This document shows positions 16,250-23,165 of a DNA stretch of 42,357 nt, in pieces. The notes under the pieces are model-generated. The model was given only the letters and a program-made list of their open reading frames with translations. It ran no database searches and had not been told where the DNA came from. The stretch is taken from the NCBI GenBank assembly GCA_017656505.1, contig JACDNU010000019.1, positions 1 to 42,357 of the forward strand, written 5' to 3'. The translations under genes were made by a program, and so were the position numbers. The DNA is from Archaeoglobus sp. (GTDB lineage: Archaea; Halobacteriota; Archaeoglobi; Archaeoglobales; Archaeoglobaceae). Position 1 is the stretch's first letter. Each line of letters starts with the position of its first letter.

Positions 16250-16777
16250 TCAATCCCCAAGCCCGAACTCCCACTCGCACCAAACATTTCGCCGTTCATC
16301 GGGGGGAGCGAATACGCATTCCACTCTTATCCTTTCATCAATCTCCTTTGCGAAAAATTTGAACTCTTTACGGTGCATCTCCTTGCAAGGAAATACACCC
16401 ATACCGCTTTTCAATCTTGCCTCTTGCGGTGGGCAGTACGGAACTCTGAGTACAATTCTATCTGATCTTTCCTCAATTTCATAACCGACGATTATCGACC
16501 AAGGAAAGTATTTCAAGGCTTTTATGAATCCTCCTAATCCCTTTTCCTCTATTTTAAATCTTCCTTTGATTTCTCTAGCCGATCTGCCCGCCATTTCTTC
16601 CCAAACTTTTTCGTTCAATTCCACCGCTGCATCCAATCCGAATTTGTCCTCCACGCTCAGAAACCAGAAGGCATCAACAAGCCTATATTGCCTTAAAAGA
16701 AAGTTTATGTACTCATCTTTCTCATTTTCCTCCAGTTCAAGCTCTATCTTGAATTTTGCTCTTTCTTTTTCCACCAT
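16250..16777 (-). CDS. DUF6125 / ATC-hydrolase-like cytosolic protein
   Basis: A 175-residue protein with an acidic helical N-terminal half (EYINFLLRQYRLVDAFWFLS, then a block containing LNEKVWEEM). The C-terminal half carries YCPPQEARL, GVFPCKEMH, VECVFAPPDER and WCEWEF. The cysteine pattern and closing Cys-x-Trp/Phe strand fit the DUF6125 / L-2-amino-thiazoline-4-carboxylic-acid-hydrolase-like group, whose members are mostly uncharacterised. It may bind a metal or a small ligand. ATG 16777 has no good ribosome binding site. It stands convergent to the MTHFS gene and divergent from the synthetase beta gene, so it is probably a single-gene unit. Confidence 0.8.
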   Translation of the reverse strand: MVEKERAKFKIELELEENEKDEYINFLLRQYRLVDAFWFLSVEDKFGLDAAVELNEKVWEEMAGRSAREIKGRFKIEEKGLGGFIKALKYFPWSIIVGYEIEERSDRIVLRVPYCPPQEARLKSGMGVFPCKEMHRKEFKFFAKEIDERIRVECVFAPPDERRNVWCEWEFGLGD

Positions 16778-16869
16778 ATACTCAATTTTTCAAAACCGAA
16801 TAATAATTTTGCTGTTGCTGATAAGCATTGTACAGAAAGCTAAAATATTGGAGATACAATCTCCACATC

Positions 16870-17508
16870 ATGCAGAAAAATCTGGTCTTCCTTCCAGAAC
16901 ATCTTGCCAAAGAGCTCCTCGAGAGATATGGGATAAGTACTGCTAGATGCGTTTTTGTGAAAGAGGAGGATTCTGCTGTTGAAGCTGCAAACGAGATCGG
17001 ATATCCCGTTGTAATGAAAGTAGCCTCAACAGAGATTATCCATAAGAGTGATGCTGGCGGAGTTTTACTTGATATAAGAAGCGAGGAAGAAGTTAGAGAG
17101 GCATTCCGCCGACTGATGAAGATTCCGAAGGCAGAAGGAGTTAACGTTCAGCCGATGCTTAAGAAAGGTATCGAGGCGATTGTAGGTGTTATCGAAGATC
17201 AGCAATTTGGGAAAGCGATAATGTTCGGTCTAGGCGGGATCTTTGTGGAGATATACAATGATGTCTCATTCAGAATTCTGCCAATAACACGGAATGATGC
17301 TGAAGAGATGATCAGGGAGATAAAAGGGTACAAGGTATTAGATGGATACAGAGGGCTCAAAGGGGATGTAGAAAGTCTTATCGATCTTCTCCTAAAGATT
17401 TCAGAAATCTCTGAGAAAGAGAAAATCAAAGAGCTCGATCTCAACCCGGTTTTTGTTTACGAGAAAGGATATACAGTTGCAGACGCAAGAATATGGAAAG
17501 AGATTTAG
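16870..17508 (+). CDS. ADP-forming acyl-CoA synthetase, beta subunit (ATP-grasp)
   Basis: About 212 residues from ATG 16870. The ATP-grasp fold is shown by YGISTARCVFVKEEDSA, the nucleotide-binding strand YPVVMKVAS, IHKSDAGGVLL and a glycine-rich MFGLGGIFVEIYND block. The length fits the separate beta subunit of archaeal acetate/acyl-CoA ligase (ADP-forming). With alpha it makes ATP from acyl-CoA, ADP and phosphate, releasing the acid and CoA. The alpha subunit is encoded opposite, and the two genes end inside each other (17505-17508). Alternative upstream starts add residues not seen in the family. Confidence 0.92.
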   Translation: MQKNLVFLPEHLAKELLERYGISTARCVFVKEEDSAVEAANEIGYPVVMKVASTEIIHKSDAGGVLLDIRSEEEVREAFRRLMKIPKAEGVNVQPMLKKGIEAIVGVIEDQQFGKAIMFGLGGIFVEIYNDVSFRILPITRNDAEEMIREIKGYKVLDGYRGLKGDVESLIDLLLKISEISEKEKIKELDLNPVFVYEKGYTVADARIWKEI

Positions 17509-18956
17509 GAAGAAATCTGGCTTCTTCTCTTTATTCTTCCATACTCAACCAAAGCCGCCATGGTCTTGGCAGAGAGTTCTGGAGCTGGAAAAGTAGGAAT
17601 GCCATGTTTTTCCAAAAAATCCTTTTCCTCGTCCCAAAAGCCCGGTGGAAAATTAAGACACATGGTTATTGGCTTTTTCGTAGTCTCATGCGCTTCGACT
17701 ATTTCCTTCACAGGTAGCTGGAGGAAATCCTCAGACCAAGAGTAAATGTAGTTCAATACCACTCCATCCACATTTTCGTCGTCAAAAACGGTCTCTATCA
17801 CCTCACCACAGAGCTTTGTATCGTTAGCTACATACCCGAGATCGACGGGATTTGTTCTGATCGTGTAGGGGGGTAGAAGTTCAAGTAATTTTGATTGAGT
17901 TTCTTCGGAGAATTCCACAAGCTTCAAACCCTTAATTTCGCACCACTCAGCAGAAATCATCCCCAGTCCAGCAACCAAAGAAATAACGGCAATTCTATTT
18001 CCATAAGCCGGAGGCTGGAATGCTAGCGCTTTAGCGGCAGAGACCAGCTCAATTGTATCTTCAACCACGATAACACCCGCTTGCCTAAATGCTGCTAAAT
18101 AGAGTTCATATCTTCCGGCAAGCGAACCTGTATGCGATTTAGCGGCCTTGTTCGCATGCTGGAACCTTCCAACTTTATAAGCCACAACTGGTTTTAAGGG
18201 ACTGAGCTTTTTCGCTGCATCCATGAGCTTTCTAGGTTCATCTATTCCCTCAACGTAAAGCGCTACGCTTTTGCTCTCGTCATCATATGCCAGATACTCG
18301 AGCAAATCGTGAAAATCGGTGTTAACCCTATTCCCAAGCCCTACGATCTTGCTGAATCCGATACCCTCTTTTATTGCATAAGGCATTATAACGTGGCAAA
18401 CTCCCCCACTCTGGCTGATCAAAGCAATTTCACCTTTCTTTATCATGGAGAGTGCGGGAGTAAAACTGGCGTTGAGGTTAGCTCCTAAATTCACCATCCC
18501 GAATGTGTTGGGACCGATTATCCTGATTCCACCCCTCTCCGCTATTTCCGCTAACCTCTTGTGGAATTCCTCCCCCTCTTCAATCTCTGCCTCCTTGAAG
18601 CCGGCAGAGATCACAACTGCCGCTTTTACGCCTTTTCTGATGCAGTCCTCCATCACGTCGAAGACCGCCTTTTGCGGCACAGCAACGACCACGAGATCAA
18701 CCTTGTCTGGGATTGAATCCAAGGAAGGATAGGTTTTAATGCCAAAGAGCCTCTCATATCTCGGATTGACGGGATAAACGCTACCTCTGAACCCACTTTT
18801 TAGGAAGCTCTGGAGAACGTGATAACCCATTTTTTTCGAATTTGATGACACGCCGATCAGGGCAACGCTTTTCGGATTGAAGAGGGGTTCAAACTCCTTC
18901 AGAATCCTTTCTTTCTGGCTGGATAGATCGATCAAATTCCCATCAGAGCCGACCAT
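17505..18956 (-). CDS. ADP-forming acyl-CoA synthetase, alpha subunit
   Basis: A 483-residue subunit with the three succinyl-CoA-synthetase-like domains: a CoA-binding Rossmann domain (FNPKSVALIGVSSNSKKMG near residue 30), the middle domain (SQSGGVCHVIM, GLGNRVNTDFHDLLEYL), and the third domain with KSHTGSLAGRYELY. The HTGSLAG His is the likely phospho-His site of this family. Substrate range (acetyl, branched or aryl acyl-CoA) cannot be read directly. It faces the beta gene tail to tail, so the two subunits are made from opposite strands and must be balanced by separate promoters. Confidence 0.93.
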   Translation of the reverse strand: MVGSDGNLIDLSSQKERILKEFEPLFNPKSVALIGVSSNSKKMGYHVLQSFLKSGFRGSVYPVNPRYERLFGIKTYPSLDSIPDKVDLVVVAVPQKAVFDVMEDCIRKGVKAAVVISAGFKEAEIEEGEEFHKRLAEIAERGGIRIIGPNTFGMVNLGANLNASFTPALSMIKKGEIALISQSGGVCHVIMPYAIKEGIGFSKIVGLGNRVNTDFHDLLEYLAYDDESKSVALYVEGIDEPRKLMDAAKKLSPLKPVVAYKVGRFQHANKAAKSHTGSLAGRYELYLAAFRQAGVIVVEDTIELVSAAKALAFQPPAYGNRIAVISLVAGLGMISAEWCEIKGLKLVEFSEETQSKLLELLPPYTIRTNPVDLGYVANDTKLCGEVIETVFDDENVDGVVLNYIYSWSEDFLQLPVKEIVEAHETTKKPITMCLNFPPGFWDEEKDFLEKHGIPTFPAPELSAKTMAALVEYGRIKRRSQISS

Positions 18957-19037
18957 ATTTCAAACCGGTTTGCAACTTATATAACTGTTTTCAAAGCCCG
19001 AGCACAACAAATTTAGCCTTGGAGGATAACTTTACCT

Positions 19038-19454
19038 ATGATTGAAATCATGCAGGCAGACCTTGTACCCTGGAAAAGGGTGAAGAGGTGGAACTGCATC
19101 AGATGTGGGAAGTGCTGTGAGGTTCTAGAGGTTCCCGTTACGCATGAGGAAGAGAAGAGGTTGAAGAAGTATGGAGATGTGTTCATAAAGTCAAAAATCG
19201 GTGTTTATCTGAGAAAAGACAGGCACTGCATTTTCTATACTGGAAAGTGCAGAATCTATCCTGAAAGGCCGATTGCTTGCCGGAAATACCCCTTTTACAT
19301 TCGTTATGAGGGGGAAAGTTCGGCTTTTTTCAGATTTGGAGATGAGGAGTATTACGTTTACCTCGACAAAAACTGTTCGGGCATTGGAATGGGCTTTAGA
19401 ATCGAGAAGGTGATTGAAAACCTGATAGCGGAGCTGAAAAACGTAAAATATTAA
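19038..19454 (+). CDS. YkgJ-family Cys-cluster protein
   Basis: A 138-residue protein of the CxxCxxCC family (YkgJ/FliB-like, Zn or Fe-S binding). The N-terminal cluster is CIRCGKCC (residues 20-27). The second set is in CIFYTGKCRIYPERPIACRKYP, read as two blocks, with Cys-His pairing at DRHC. The biochemical role of the family is not established; metal binding is likely. ATG 19038 follows GGAGG at a rather long distance; an ATG at 19050 is an alternative. The crotonase gene follows after about 30 nt, so the two may be co-transcribed. Confidence 0.87.
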   Translation: MIEIMQADLVPWKRVKRWNCIRCGKCCEVLEVPVTHEEEKRLKKYGDVFIKSKIGVYLRKDRHCIFYTGKCRIYPERPIACRKYPFYIRYEGESSAFFRFGDEEYYVYLDKNCSGIGMGFRIEKVIENLIAELKNVKY

Positions 19455-19486
19455 TCAAAAATCGTCAACTTTTGGTTGGTGGTATC

Positions 19487-20266
19487 GTGAACGTGGTCGA
19501 GGTTGAGGTAGAGGGGGGAGTAGCAAGGGTGTTTTTCAACAAGCCGAAGGTTTTCAACTCTTTTGACTTGGAGATGATAAGTGAGTTTGCTACTAAGATC
19601 TCTTCCCTATCAATCGATCCAGGGATAAGGGGAATCGTTATTTCAGGCAGAGGAAAAGCATTTTGTGCAGGAGGAGACGTTAGGTGGGCTGCCAACCATC
19701 CACAAGGGGCTTCAGCAGCACTCCATCTGCTTGCTAGAAGCTTGCATACAGCGATAGTTGAAATAAGAAGGATGAAGAAACCCGTGATTGCTGCGATCAA
19801 TGGGGTTGCTGCCGGAGCTGGCTTTTCTCTTGCTTTGGCATGTGACTTCAGGGTTATGGAGAAGTCTGCTGTACTTAGACAAGCATACACATCCAACGGG
19901 CTCTGTATAGATGGTGGTGGGACGTACTCTCTCCCAAGGCTTGTTGGCTTAGCGAGGGCTTTGGAAATTGCAGCTTTTGATGAACCAATTTCCGCTGATA
20001 AAGCCCTCGAGTGGGGTCTTGTCACGAAAGTTGTCGAAGACGGAAAATCCGTCGATGAAGCCTTCAACATGGCAAAAACGCTTGCGGACAAATCATTGTA
20101 TTCGTTCGGATGGGTAAAAGAGCTGCTAACCGAGTCTTTTAGCACACCTTTAGAGGTGCAGCTGGAGAAGGAGAGAAAAGGCCTCGCAACCTGTGCAGCT
20201 CATCCAGACGGACAGGAAGGAATTCAAGCATTTCTAGAAAAGAGAAAACCCATCTTCAACAAATAA
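19487..20266 (+). CDS. Enoyl-CoA hydratase/isomerase family protein (crotonase fold, PaaG-like active site)
   Basis: About 259 residues. The GTG start at 19487 has GGTGGT just before it; the frame extends five codons to a TTG. The crotonase oxyanion-hole block is FCAGGDVRW, and AINGVAAGAGFSLALACDF is the second signature. The two catalytic glutamates of true hydratases are replaced: the GCELAMMCD glutamate is Ser (GFSLALACD) and the QPE glutamate is Tyr (RQAYTSNGL). An Asp is present in GLCIDGGGTYSLPR, as in PaaG-type ring-1,2-epoxyphenylacetyl-CoA and enoyl-CoA isomerases. It more likely isomerises a CoA ester than hydrates it. The synthetase and Cys-cluster genes lie next to it. Confidence 0.88.
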   Translation: MNVVEVEVEGGVARVFFNKPKVFNSFDLEMISEFATKISSLSIDPGIRGIVISGRGKAFCAGGDVRWAANHPQGASAALHLLARSLHTAIVEIRRMKKPVIAAINGVAAGAGFSLALACDFRVMEKSAVLRQAYTSNGLCIDGGGTYSLPRLVGLARALEIAAFDEPISADKALEWGLVTKVVEDGKSVDEAFNMAKTLADKSLYSFGWVKELLTESFSTPLEVQLEKERKGLATCAAHPDGQEGIQAFLEKRKPIFNK

Positions 20267-20292
20267 TTTTTTATCCCCGACAGAGTTTTACT

Positions 20293-20487
20293 ATGCTCAA
20301 GGAAATCTTAACAGTAATGTTAGGCATAGCCCTGATATCCATCCCTTTGTCGCTAGTTTTTGAGGATTGTGGCATCTCAACTTTTGTTCTTTCTTTTCTC
20401 GCGATTAACGTTCCTATCGATCTTCTGCTTATTTTTATAGCCATAGACGGATATAGAAGCACCTGTGACTTTTACAAGTACACTTAA
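20293..20487 (+). CDS. Small two-span membrane protein
   Basis: A 64-residue frame 26 nt after the crotonase stop. Two hydrophobic segments (about residues 4-23 and 29-51) are separated by a short DCG-containing loop, ending in a polar tail with a Cys (YRSTCDFYKYT). No family recognised and no good ribosome binding site, so it could be spurious, but composition and topology look like a real small membrane protein. Confidence 0.45.
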   Translation: MLKEILTVMLGIALISIPLSLVFEDCGISTFVLSFLAINVPIDLLLIFIAIDGYRSTCDFYKYT

Positions 20488-20555
20488 TTTTAATCAGGCT
20501 TTATCGTTATGTTAAATTTATTTTGGTTACCCAACTGTTCCGAAAATATGCGAAA

Positions 20556-20620
20556 CTCTACTTCACGAGATTTGGTTCTGTACACACATATCTGCTGAGC
20601 TCAGCAAGAGTGAAGTAGAG
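20556..20620. repeat. Nested inverted repeat, possible structured RNA or element ends
   Basis: CTCTACTTCAC at 20556-20566 is repeated perfectly inverted at 20610-20620, 43 nt apart. Inside lies a perfect 14-bp palindrome, TGCTGAGCTCAGCA (20593-20606). Together they can fold as an outer 11-bp stem closing an inner hairpin. It sits in the gap between a plus-strand small gene and the end of the minus-strand hepT gene, so a bidirectional terminator, a small RNA or a relic mobile-element terminus are all possible. Confidence 0.6.
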
Positions 20621-20646
20621 CGACCGTGGAGTGTAGCATTTTAAAT

Positions 20647-20991
20647 TCACTCTTCCAACTCCTCCAATATTTTTTCAAACTTTGGTTTTAGAGGTGGAAT
20701 TTCCATTTCTACGACTTTCCATACAATTTCTAAATCAACGCCGTGGTATTCATGAATCAGCTTGTCTCTCATTCCCGCAATGTATTTCCATGGAATTTCC
20801 GGGTATTTGTTCCTAAGATCTGAAGGAATCTTCTTTACGGCCTCACCCATCACTTCTAAACTTCTAATAACAGCGTTTACTGTTTTTCTATCCTTTACAA
20901 ACTTTTCAAAGTCCATACCCTCGGTAAATTCTCCAATTTCTTGAATAGATGACAGAATGTCCTCTAAGTAATCCCTGTACGTTCTTTTCAT
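20647..20991 (-). CDS. hepT: HepT-type HEPN RNase toxin
   Basis: A 114-residue HEPN (DUF86) protein. The catalytic RX4HXY motif is intact: Arg75, His80 and Tyr82 in MRDKLIHEYHG. The RNase toxin of type VII systems cleaves RNA until its partner nucleotidyltransferase adds AMP to a conserved tyrosine. Its start overlaps the mntA stop by 4 nt, showing translational coupling with antitoxin first. Length and helical pattern match the family. Nothing indicates decay. Confidence 0.9.
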   Translation of the reverse strand: MKRTYRDYLEDILSSIQEIGEFTEGMDFEKFVKDRKTVNAVIRSLEVMGEAVKKIPSDLRNKYPEIPWKYIAGMRDKLIHEYHGVDLEIVWKVVEMEIPPLKPKFEKILEELEE

Positions 20992-21293
20992 ACTGTTACG
21001 ACCTCTTCGAGAATGTATTTTCCGATATGTGGTTTGAGAGCTTTTTTAGATACAAGGTCTACTTTTCTACCTATCAAACTACCTAGATAATCCTCAAGTT
21101 CGAGAAATTTAAAGAATCCTATTGGTTTTTCAAATTCGACCAGTATGTCAACATCACTGTCTTCTTTCGCTTCCCCTCTTACAAAAGAGCCAAAAATACC
21201 AATTTTTTTAACGCCATACTTTTCTTTAAGTTCGTCTTTGTGTTTTTCGATGACCTTGACAATTTCTTCTATTGCATCAAGCGATTTTTTCAT
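20988..21293 (-). CDS. mntA: MntA-type nucleotidyltransferase antitoxin
   Basis: About 101 residues, minimal nucleotidyltransferase fold. The GSX10DXD motif is complete in GSFVRGEAKEDSDVDILVEF, so it should be able to modify HepT with AMP. ATG 21293 has AGGTGG 5 nt upstream; the GTG at 21302 lies within that site. First gene of the pair and partner of hepT. Confidence 0.9.
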   Translation of the reverse strand: MKKSLDAIEEIVKVIEKHKDELKEKYGVKKIGIFGSFVRGEAKEDSDVDILVEFEKPIGFFKFLELEDYLGSLIGRKVDLVSKKALKPHIGKYILEEVVTV

Positions 21294-21470
21294 TTTTGCC
21301 ACCTAGTATTACATTTCATCCATTGCTTTAAATTTTTTTCAGGAGTGCGCACGTTTCTCTCAAAGTTCGAGAATGGGGTTAAGTCCAAGCAGAGTAAGTT
21401 TGAGCTAGTAACAGAAGCTGTATATCGCAGTTCCTATCAAACTTAGCGAAATATTTAAATATCAAATATA

Positions 21471-21485
21471 CTAACTTATTGTTAG
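21471..21485. promoter_or_regulatory. HSR1-type heat-shock operator CTAAC-N5-GTTAG
   Basis: A perfect CTAAC TTATT GTTAG inverted repeat lies 33 nt before the hsp20 start. This is the motif reported for the Archaeoglobus fulgidus heat-shock regulator HSR1. A TATA-like ATTTAAAT (about 21452-21459) lies just upstream, which places the operator over the expected transcription start, suitable for repression relieved by heat. Confidence 0.75.
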
Positions 21486-21517
21486 TTAAGGAAGGTTAAT
21501 ATAAAGGGGGTGGTATA

Positions 21518-21928
21518 ATGAGGAGGATTTTCGACCCGTTTGAGGAATTAAGAAGGATGCAAGAAAGGCTTAGCAGGATGTTCGAGGAGTTTGAGGTTCC
21601 GTATTACTCACCAACAATGCCTGTTGATGTTATCGATGAAAAGGATGAGATCAGAGTTATCGCTGACTTGCCGGGATTCGATAAGAACGAGATAGAGGTT
21701 TACGTCGAAGATGGGACCCTTGTAATAAAGGCAACGAGGAAAGAGGAAATTGAGGAGAAGAAAAAGAACTACATCAGACAGGAGAGGAGATTCGGCGAAA
21801 CTTACAGAAGAATCTCTCTGCCCGTTGACGTTGATGTCGAGAGAATCAAGGCTAAATACAACAACGGAATCTTGGAAGTGATTCTGCCAAAGGCAGAGAA
21901 AGAAAGAAGAGTCGTAAAAATCGAGTAA
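21518..21928 (+). CDS. hsp20: Small heat-shock protein Hsp20 (alpha-crystallin domain)
   Basis: A 136-residue chaperone that holds unfolded proteins. The N-terminal arm (PFEELRRMQERLSRMFEEF) is followed by the alpha-crystallin domain, starting at about residue 29 with PVDVIDEKDEIRVIADLPG and ending with YNNGILEVILPK. The short tail VVKIE replaces a clear IxI motif. GGGGGTGG lies 6-7 nt before ATG 21518. Controlled by the HSR1-type operator just upstream. Its 3' end faces the TPR gene, with T-runs between. Confidence 0.95.
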   Translation: MRRIFDPFEELRRMQERLSRMFEEFEVPYYSPTMPVDVIDEKDEIRVIADLPGFDKNEIEVYVEDGTLVIKATRKEEIEEKKKNYIRQERRFGETYRRISLPVDVDVERIKAKYNNGILEVILPKAEKERRVVKIE

Positions 21929-21962
21929 AGTTTTAATTTTTTTAGTTTTTTAGCTTTTTTCA
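21929..21962 (+). terminator. T-rich terminator after hsp20
   Basis: Three successive runs of five to seven T follow the hsp20 stop directly, in the short convergent gap before the TPR-protein gene. Typical archaeal oligo-T termination. Confidence 0.6.
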
Positions 21963-21967
21963 GATTT

Positions 21968-23014
21968 TTATGATTCAGACTCTTTTTCTCCTTCACCTTC
22001 TTTTTCACTTCCCCCTTCGTCTTCCTCGCTCTTTGCTCTCAGCCTTTCCCTATAGCTTTCATACTTCTTCATCGCATCTTCAGCTTTCTCCTTCTCACCA
22101 AGGCTCTCATAAGCTTCTGCAACATGCTTCCACCAGCTCTCGTCTTCTTCAGCTTCTTTCAAACAGTACTCAAGATACTTCTGCCACGCATTTCTGCTTT
22201 CATCCTTATTGCCCAGCTTTTCATGGATCTTCGCCACATCCTCCCAGAAAACTCCCTCCTCCTCAGCTTCCTTGATGTAGTATTCTAGGGCCTTATTCCA
22301 CGCCTCTTTGGCTTTTGCCTCATCTATTTCCTCCCATAGTTTCGCCACATCTTCCCAGTACCAAGGTTCATCTTCCGCATACTTTTCTAAGCATTCAGCA
22401 GCCTTATCTTTCTTATCTGCCTTCTTCCAGAACTCATAAGCTTCCTTCCAGTAGTAAGATTCCTTCTTCTCTTCTGCAAGCTTTGTGTAGAGCTCTGCTG
22501 CCTTCTCGTATTCCTCAGCTTTCTCGTAGCACCACGCCGCTGACTCCATCATTCCCGCTTTGATGTAGTTTTCCGCAGCTTTAACGTAATTCTCAGCCTT
22601 TTCATACTTTCTCGCAGCAGCTCTGTAGTTTCCAGACTTTTCAAGGGATGAAGCACTCCTTATTCGCTCTGAAAAACTCAGATCTGGTTCCATTATCCAC
22701 CAGAGTCCTGCAACAAAAGCTATTATGTACAGACCCGTGACATAACCGACGTGCAAAGGCTGCTGCCATGTGAAACATTGATACAACGCATAGCCAGAGG
22801 TGAGCACACCTATCAGACTGAGGATCGCATACTTGAAGGATTTCGCGTAGACAAGGACTCCAAGCATTACCAGAAAGACTATCAGCAATCCAAGATAACC
22901 CAAACCGAGAATTATTCTCAAGAGCATTATAAAACCAAAATAATACCATATCGCTGCGATGATTGCTATTATCACGGCAACAATCCCTATCAGCGCTGCT
23001 GTAAGTTTATCCAT
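21968..23014 (-). CDS. Membrane-anchored TPR-like repeat protein
   Basis: About 348 residues; ATG 23014 has GGTGA 5 nt upstream. Three or four membrane spans fill residues 5-105. A long helical repeat region follows (about 120-330): first 20-25-residue TPR-like helices (NYRAAARKYEKAENYVKAAE), then longer Trp-rich units of about 40 residues, each with a WEDVAKLWEE-like or WKHVAEAYES-like helix and a KAxEAWxKYLEY-like helix. The tail is Glu/Ser-rich and disordered. It is probably a scaffold facing the cytoplasm. Partners unknown. Convergent with hsp20. Confidence 0.85.
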   Translation of the reverse strand: MDKLTAALIGIVAVIIAIIAAIWYYFGFIMLLRIILGLGYLGLLIVFLVMLGVLVYAKSFKYAILSLIGVLTSGYALYQCFTWQQPLHVGYVTGLYIIAFVAGLWWIMEPDLSFSERIRSASSLEKSGNYRAAARKYEKAENYVKAAENYIKAGMMESAAWCYEKAEEYEKAAELYTKLAEEKKESYYWKEAYEFWKKADKKDKAAECLEKYAEDEPWYWEDVAKLWEEIDEAKAKEAWNKALEYYIKEAEEEGVFWEDVAKIHEKLGNKDESRNAWQKYLEYCLKEAEEDESWWKHVAEAYESLGEKEKAEDAMKKYESYRERLRAKSEEDEGGSEKEGEGEKESES

Positions 23015-23165
23015 TATAATCACCCTTAAATATTGGAATATTTATTGAATAAAACATTTTCGTATATTTCCATGCAACTCCTCTTTATTCCTTTTCTTCA
23101 AGTTCTTCATTCCTTTTTGTCTCTTCTCCAAAAGATTTAATTCTTCTGGGCAAGATGTAAGTCAA

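Noticed and set aside
19465-20145. 226-codon minus-strand frame opposite the crotonase
   Set aside because: Ser/Thr/Ala-rich shadow of a well-conserved gene on the other strand.
20556-20620. tRNA or CRISPR-like element
   Set aside because: No T-loop or anticodon arm pattern, and only one copy of each arm with no regular spacers.
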